Below, piece after piece: positions 60,205 through 64,000 of a DNA stretch of 64,000 nt (position 1 is the first letter of the stretch; every line of letters starts with the position of its first letter). The position numbers were made by a program, and so were the translations under genes. The stretch lies in the NCBI GenBank assembly GCA_902517455.1, contig CABYCN010000002.1, forward strand, positions 1 through 64,000. Reading direction: 5' to 3'. This stretch comes from an uncultured Pelagibacteraceae bacterium. GTDB lineage: Bacteria > Pseudomonadota > Alphaproteobacteria > Pelagibacterales > Pelagibacteraceae. Below the pieces are notes generated by a model. The model was given only the letters and a program-made list of their open reading frames with translations. It made no database searches and was not told where the DNA came from.

Positions 60205-60213
60205 AGTTTTATT

Positions 60214-60240
60214 AAAATAATTTGATCTAATTATTTTTTT
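60214..60240. terminator. Bidirectional AT-rich terminator
   Basis: A perfect 9-bp inverted repeat, AAAATAATT / AATTATTTT, with loop TGATCT followed by a T-run, between the convergent SH3 and DUF2061 genes. The stem has no G-C pairs, so its strength is doubtful. Confidence 0.45.
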
Positions 60241-60470
60241 ATTTTACTGGCCCACCATTTATCTAAAATAAAGTACCATATTGAGTTAGCTATTGGTTCA
60301 ACAATCGCGTCCGTTAATGCTACAGCAAAAGACACATCGGCAACAAGCATCAAAACAGTAATAGCAATAGCAAAATGCCCTATTGTGTAAACAATTGTTC
60401 TTAATATCGAACCTTTGTTATTTTTATATATGCTACCAGCAGCGTTAAAAATACCATTTGTGAACTCCAT
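60231..60470 (-). CDS. DUF2061-like small membrane protein
   Basis: A 79-residue protein with two transmembrane helices and the DUF2061-like pattern 'LRTIVYTIGHFAIAITVL...DAIVEPIANSIWYFILDKWW' (matches Trp/Tyr and Glu positions). The function of the family is unknown. Its ATG overlaps the hydroxylase stop by one base and it is the last gene of the katG run. Confidence 0.72.
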   Translation of the reverse strand: MEFTNGIFNAAGSIYKNNKGSILRTIVYTIGHFAIAITVLMLVADVSFAVALTDAIVEPIANSIWYFILDKWWASKIKK

Positions 60471-61066
60471 TAATTTTTAAAAGGACTTTCTAGAACGCAC
60501 GCTACTAGGTGAATTCTTGCCTGTTCCCCCCCGTTAAAAAAATTGTGATATTTGGTGTTGTTTGTTATCCAAACTTTTCCATTAGCAGGAAGATGTTTAG
60601 CAACATTTTCGATTACCATAGAACAACCTTTGTTTGTTATAATTGGTATATGTAATCTACATTCAGGATCTTTATGCCAGCTGAGAGTTGATCTTGGTTC
60701 TTTCAATAAAAGTCTTACTCTTCCTAATTTGTACCTCTCTCTTAATTTTTCGAAAACTTCTTTAAAATAAGTTTTTTCAAATTCAGGAACCAATTGAGTA
60801 TATTTTGATTCATCTATATCAACATCCCTTGAAACTTCTTTGCCAGTTTCATCAGCTATTGTCCAATATTTTCCTCTTACATTATTACCTTTAATAGAGC
60901 TTTCATCATTAGGAATTTGGTTTATTGGTATTGCACCAAAATGAGTAATTCCTAGCGAGTTGAAATTTTTATTTTTCAATATCTTATCTAAATCTTCTCT
61001 TAGTTTTGAAATATCAAAATTTAAATTAGGTACTTCATAAAAATCTTTGAAGATTGTTGCTGCCAT
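60470..61066 (-). CDS. Aspartyl/asparaginyl beta-hydroxylase-like oxygenase
   Basis: A 198-residue Fe(II)/2-oxoglutarate-type oxygenase with 'SWHKDPECRLHIPII' (His-x-Asp) and 'NTKYHNFFNGGEQARIHLVA' (distal His and Arg), the pattern of the Asp_Arg_Hydrox family. The substrate may be a protein or peptide side chain. It lies 21 bp after katG, so probably shares its promoter. Confidence 0.78.
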   Translation of the reverse strand: MAATIFKDFYEVPNLNFDISKLREDLDKILKNKNFNSLGITHFGAIPINQIPNDESSIKGNNVRGKYWTIADETGKEVSRDVDIDESKYTQLVPEFEKTYFKEVFEKLRERYKLGRVRLLLKEPRSTLSWHKDPECRLHIPIITNKGCSMVIENVAKHLPANGKVWITNNTKYHNFFNGGEQARIHLVACVLESPFKN

Positions 61067-61087
61067 ATTTTTAATGTTTAATTCACG

Positions 61088-63325
61088 TTAGTTTAATCTT
61101 AAATCAAATCTATCTGCATTCATAACTTTTACCCAGGCTTTCACAAAGTCATTGATAAATTTTTCCTTAGAGTCTTCACACGCATAAACTTCAGCTAAAG
61201 CTCTTAGTTGTGAATTTGAACCAAATATAAGATCCACTCGTGTACCTTTCCACTTTGTTTTCTTAGTTTTTCTATCAATTCCAATAAATACTTGTTCAGA
61301 TTTATCTACCTCTTTCCATGTTGTATTCATATCTAATAAGTTGGTAAAATAATCATTAGTAAGTGCACCAGGCTTTTTAGTAAATACTCCATGAATTGAA
61401 CTATCAAAGTTTGTATCTAATACACGCATACCACCAATTAAAACAGTCATTTCTGGAGCCGTAAGACCCATTAATTGAGCTTTGTCAATAAGCTTTTCTT
61501 CAGCGGATACAATCGATTTATCACCATTAAGATAATTTCTAAAACCATCTGCTTGGGGTTCTAGTAATCCAAATGAGTTCACATCAGTCTGATCTTGTCT
61601 AGCGTCTCCTCTTCCTGGTGAGAAAGGAACTTTTATTGTATGACCACCTTTTTTAGCAGCCATTTCAACTCCTACTCCTCCGGCTAATACAATCAAATCA
61701 GCCATTGAAACACTCTTTTTTTTACCATCAAATTGCTTTTTAATTTTTTTTAAAGCTGAAATAATCTTTGAAAGCTTAGATGGATTATTAACTTTCCAAT
61801 TCTTCTGCGGCTCTAACATTATTCTTGCACCATTGGCTCCGCCTCTTTTATCTGACCCTCTAAATGTTGAAGCTGATGCCCAAGCAGTAGATACTAATTC
61901 AGAAACTGATATCTTTGATTTTGATATTTTTGATTTTAAATTGTTAATATCTTTCGATTTTAATTTATACTTTGATTTATCAATTGGATCTTGCCAAATT
62001 AATTGTTCTTTTGGAACATCGCTACCAAGGTAACATACTCTTGGTCCCATATCCCTGTGTGTTAATTTAAACCAAGCCCTAGCAAAAGCATCATGAAACT
62101 CTTTTGGATTTTTATGAAAATGCTTTGTAATAGGTCCATAGCTTGGATCAACTTTCATTGAAATATCAGTTGTTTGCATCATAGGAGGATGAAGAACATT
62201 TTTGTTATGTGCATCAGGGACCATTTTTATCTTTTGACCATTTTTCTTAGGTGTCCACTGATGAGCGCCTGCAGGACTTTTAGTTAGCTCCCATTCGTGA
62301 TCGTATAGACAATCTAAATAACCCATATCCCATTGAATTGGATTCTGTGTCCATGCACCTTCTATACCACTACTAATTGTATCAACACCTTTTCCAGATT
62401 TGTATCCACTATTCCATCCAGTTGATTGATCTTGAATTCTTGAAGCTTCAGGATCAGGACCTTTGTGTGACTCGGGTGCTGCTCCATGTGATTTTCCAAA
62501 TGTATGTCCACCTGCAACTAACGCAGCTGTTTCATAATCATTCATTGCCATTCTACCAAATGTTTCCCTAATATCATGTGCAGCAAGTTTTGGATCAGGG
62601 TTGGCATCAGGACCTTGAGGGTTTACATATATTAAACCCATGTGTGAAGCACCGAGTGGTTGTTCTAAATCTCTCTTTTTAGTATATCTTTCAACACCCA
62701 ACATTTCTTTTTCTGATCCCCAATAAATATCATCTTCTGGTTCCCAAATATCTGTTCTGCCAGCACCAAAGCCAAATGTTCTAAATCCCATTGAGTCTAA
62801 GGCAACGTTTCCAACAAGAATAAATAAATCTGCCCAAGAAATCTTATTTCCATATTTTTTTTTAATTGGCCATAAAAGCAATCTTGCTTTATCTAGGTTA
62901 ACATTGTCTGGCCAAGAATTAAGCGGTGCAAATCTTTGATTTCCTGTTCCAGCTCCACCTCTGCCATCACCAGTCCTGTATGTACCTGCCGCGTGCCAAG
63001 CTAATCTTATGAATAGAGGTCCATAATGACCATAATCAGCAGGCCACCACTCTTGAGAGTTTGTCATTAATTTTTTTAAATCTTTTTTAAGAGCCTTATA
63101 ATTAAGTTTTTTAAATTCTTTAGCGTAATTAAATTTTTTATCCATTGGATTTGATAAATTTGAGTGTTGACTAAGTATTTTGAGATTTAAACTATTCGGC
63201 CAAAAATCTCTTACTGATTGACCTCTTCCTGCAGAAAATTTTGCGGGTGTCCCTGATCCAGTGAAAGGACACTTGTTAAGTTGATTTGTTGTAAAAGATT
63301 TATTTTTAAAATTTTCAGTACTCAT
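61088..63325 (-). CDS. katG: Catalase-peroxidase KatG
   Basis: A 745-residue haem enzyme of full length: distal site '[11 protein letters not shown]' (Arg107, Trp110, His111), the Tyr of the Met-Tyr-Trp adduct in '[13 protein letters not shown]', proximal His in '[13 protein letters not shown]', and the C-terminal duplicated domain. It breaks down H2O2 in the cytoplasm. An AGGA lies before the ATG. The promoter is overlapped by an Irr-like operator. Confidence 0.98.
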   Translation of the reverse strand: MSTENFKNKSFTTNQLNKCPFTGSGTPAKFSAGRGQSVRDFWPNSLNLKILSQHSNLSNPMDKKFNYAKEFKKLNYKALKKDLKKLMTNSQEWWPADYGHYGPLFIRLAWHAAGTYRTGDGRGGAGTGNQRFAPLNSWPDNVNLDKARLLLWPIKKKYGNKISWADLFILVGNVALDSMGFRTFGFGAGRTDIWEPEDDIYWGSEKEMLGVERYTKKRDLEQPLGASHMGLIYVNPQGPDANPDPKLAAHDIRETFGRMAMNDYETAALVAGGHTFGKSHGAAPESHKGPDPEASRIQDQSTGWNSGYKSGKGVDTISSGIEGAWTQNPIQWDMGYLDCLYDHEWELTKSPAGAHQWTPKKNGQKIKMVPDAHNKNVLHPPMMQTTDISMKVDPSYGPITKHFHKNPKEFHDAFARAWFKLTHRDMGPRVCYLGSDVPKEQLIWQDPIDKSKYKLKSKDINNLKSKISKSKISVSELVSTAWASASTFRGSDKRGGANGARIMLEPQKNWKVNNPSKLSKIISALKKIKKQFDGKKKSVSMADLIVLAGGVGVEMAAKKGGHTIKVPFSPGRGDARQDQTDVNSFGLLEPQADGFRNYLNGDKSIVSAEEKLIDKAQLMGLTAPEMTVLIGGMRVLDTNFDSSIHGVFTKKPGALTNDYFTNLLDMNTTWKEVDKSEQVFIGIDRKTKKTKWKGTRVDLIFGSNSQLRALAEVYACEDSKEKFINDFVKAWVKVMNADRFDLRLN

Positions 63326-63360
63326 TTAATTTCCTATATGTAATTTTAAGATATTAGCAG

Positions 63361-63387
63361 TTTATAATGATTCTAAAAAAGTGTCAA
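63361..63387 (-). promoter_or_regulatory. katG promoter with Irr/Fur-like operator
   Basis: On the minus strand TTGACA (63382-63387) and TATAAA (63361-63366) are 15 bp apart. The 17-bp near-palindrome TTTATAATGATTCTAAA (63361-63377) covers the -10 and the spacer, as expected for a repressor site. It matches the alphaproteobacterial iron-control-element shape TTTAGAAT-n-ATTCTAAA with one mismatch. Confidence 0.6.
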
Positions 63388-63434
63388 TTGGTTTAAAATG
63401 ACGCTAAATTGATTAAAAGGTCAATCCTCTAGTT

Positions 63435-63818
63435 TTACAAGAACTTCAACTGATTTAATCTTTTTTCCGTTAATTTTTTTAAAATATTGATGGGTCCTAC
63501 ATCTGAGTTTTCTAAATCAATTAACTTTTCTTCTTTTAAGTCATAAAAATGATGATGATCAGTAACGTTTGTGTCAAAATAAGTTTCACTAGAATTGATT
63601 GGTATTTGTTTAAGATATCCTTTTTTTTCAAAAGCATGTACCGTGTTATATACTGTAGCTAATGATATCTTGCTGCTTGTATGATTTTTAATTTTTTGTT
63701 CTAATTCATTAATTGTAAAATGAAATGTTTTTTCTCTATTGAATAAAACTTCACATATCTGAAGTCTTTGTTTTGTGGGTCTTAATCCAGATTTTCTTAA
63801 TTTTTCGATATATTTCAC
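63435..63818 (-). CDS. irr: Irr-type Fur-family regulator
   Basis: A 127-residue Fur-fold regulator: winged helix with 'LRPTKQRLQICEVLF' and 'SLATVYNTVHAFEKKGYL', then 'YFDTNVTDHHHFYDL', the HHH haem/metal motif typical of Irr. It lacks the C-terminal CxxC zinc pairs of Fur and PerR. Irr represses iron-demanding genes when haem is low. The start codon is GTG. It sits beside fabA, as in other alphaproteobacteria, and likely controls katG too. Confidence 0.9.
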   Translation of the reverse strand: MKYIEKLRKSGLRPTKQRLQICEVLFNREKTFHFTINELEQKIKNHTSSKISLATVYNTVHAFEKKGYLKQIPINSSETYFDTNVTDHHHFYDLKEEKLIDLENSDVGPINILKKLTEKRLNQLKFL

Positions 63819-63837
63819 TATTTAATTTAAATTGTTA

Positions 63838-63865
63838 GTTAAAATTATTCTAAAGTACTATTATA
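63838..63865. promoter_or_regulatory. irr/fabA divergent region with operator-like palindrome
   Basis: GTTAAAATTATTCTAAA (63838-63854) shares the TTAnAATnATTCTAAA core with the katG operator. A minus-strand TATAAT (63860-63865) is the likely irr -10, so the palindrome lies at the irr start of transcription and near the -35 of fabA. Confidence 0.5.
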
Positions 63866-63913
63866 GTTATATTATATATTAACAAAATCAAGTAAATAAA
63901 GGTACCTGATTTT

Positions 63914-64000
63914 ATGAAAAAAAACTCTTACTCATATGATGAGCTAATTAGTTGCGGTAACGGTAAATTATTTGGCCCAGGTAATGCTAAATTACCTCTT
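63914..64000 (+). CDS. fabA: 3-hydroxydecanoyl-ACP dehydratase FabA (partial, N-terminus only)
   Basis: The frame runs off the window end after 29 codons. It reads '[18 protein letters not shown]' followed by 'NAKLPL', matching the FabA opening 'YTKEDLLASGRGELFG...LPAP'. FabA makes the cis-unsaturated fatty acid branch point, usually with fabB downstream, outside this window. It diverges from irr with 95 bp between starts. Confidence 0.88.
   Translation, partial: MKKNSYSYDELISCGNGKLFGPGNAKLPL

Overview
The window is very AT-rich, densely packed and almost free of spacers, with many 1-11 bp gene overlaps. The protein set is alphaproteobacterial: bolA/J-domain/cobS/cobT, a RegB-type kinase, a Suv3-like helicase with fdxA and carD, rpsT-dnaA near mutM, ubiE-ubiB-coaBC-dut, and irr next to fabA. 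Together these suggest a streamlined marine alphaproteobacterium of the SAR11/Pelagibacterales type. That placement is inferred from base composition, gene order and protein character; no database search was possible. I see no phage, insertion sequence, CRISPR array or rRNA.

Layout. 1-3.6 kb: a BolA-like gene diverges from a J-domain gene, cobS and cobT. 3.6-6.9 kb: gyrB followed by a RegB-like redox sensor kinase. 7.1-12.3 kb: an accessory surface-polysaccharide block (sulfotransferase, DUF4422-type transferase, sugar-transferase-like protein, RmlD-like reductase, FkbM methyltransferase, GT17 transferase) containing tRNA-Ser(GGA) and a probable gene remnant beside it. 12.3-21.9 kb: a long minus-strand translation cluster, thrS-infC-rpmI-rplT-pheS-pheT-lepA, headed by a GT4 glycosyltransferase. 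22-28.6 kb: an alpha/beta hydrolase and glutamate synthase gltBD. 28.8-37 kb: uppP, an EamA transporter, a pyruvate dehydrogenase operon with unusual domain layout plus a 2-oxoglutarate oxygenase, a thiolase and tRNA-Arg(ACG). 37.2-42 kb: a thioesterase, Suv3-like helicase, TerB protein, fdxA, an extended CarD, and a 25-residue purely basic peptide gene missing from the ORF track. 42-51 kb: acyl-CoA ligase, tRNA-Leu(CAA), DedA-type protein, DsbB, Coq7, HNH nuclease, esterase, HIG1 protein, TlpA thioredoxin, argH-lipoprotein-lysA and plsC. 51-60 kb: dnaN-dnaA, rpsT, mutM, ubiE-ubiB-coaBC-dut, a HesA/MoeB-like protein and an SH3 protein. 60-64 kb: katG with an Asp/Asn-hydroxylase-like oxygenase and a DUF2061 protein, then irr and the start of fabA.

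How it fits together. Most genes are core metabolism and information processing: nitrogen assimilation (GltBD), acetyl-CoA formation and use, lysine and arginine synthesis, ubiquinone synthesis, replication initiation and translation. The least ordinary points are: (1) the lipoyl domain of pyruvate dehydrogenase sits on E1 (AceE), while E2 (AceF) has none; (2) the tiny Lys/Arg/Ala peptide has its own promoter, operator-like palindrome and strong ribosome binding site, next to a CarD with a long polybasic N-terminus and acidic tail; (3) the same Irr-like palindrome occurs in the katG promoter and the irr/fabA spacer; (4) a leader RNA fold lies just before the Suv3-like helicase; (5) a probable methyltransferase fragment abuts tRNA-Ser inside the polysaccharide block.
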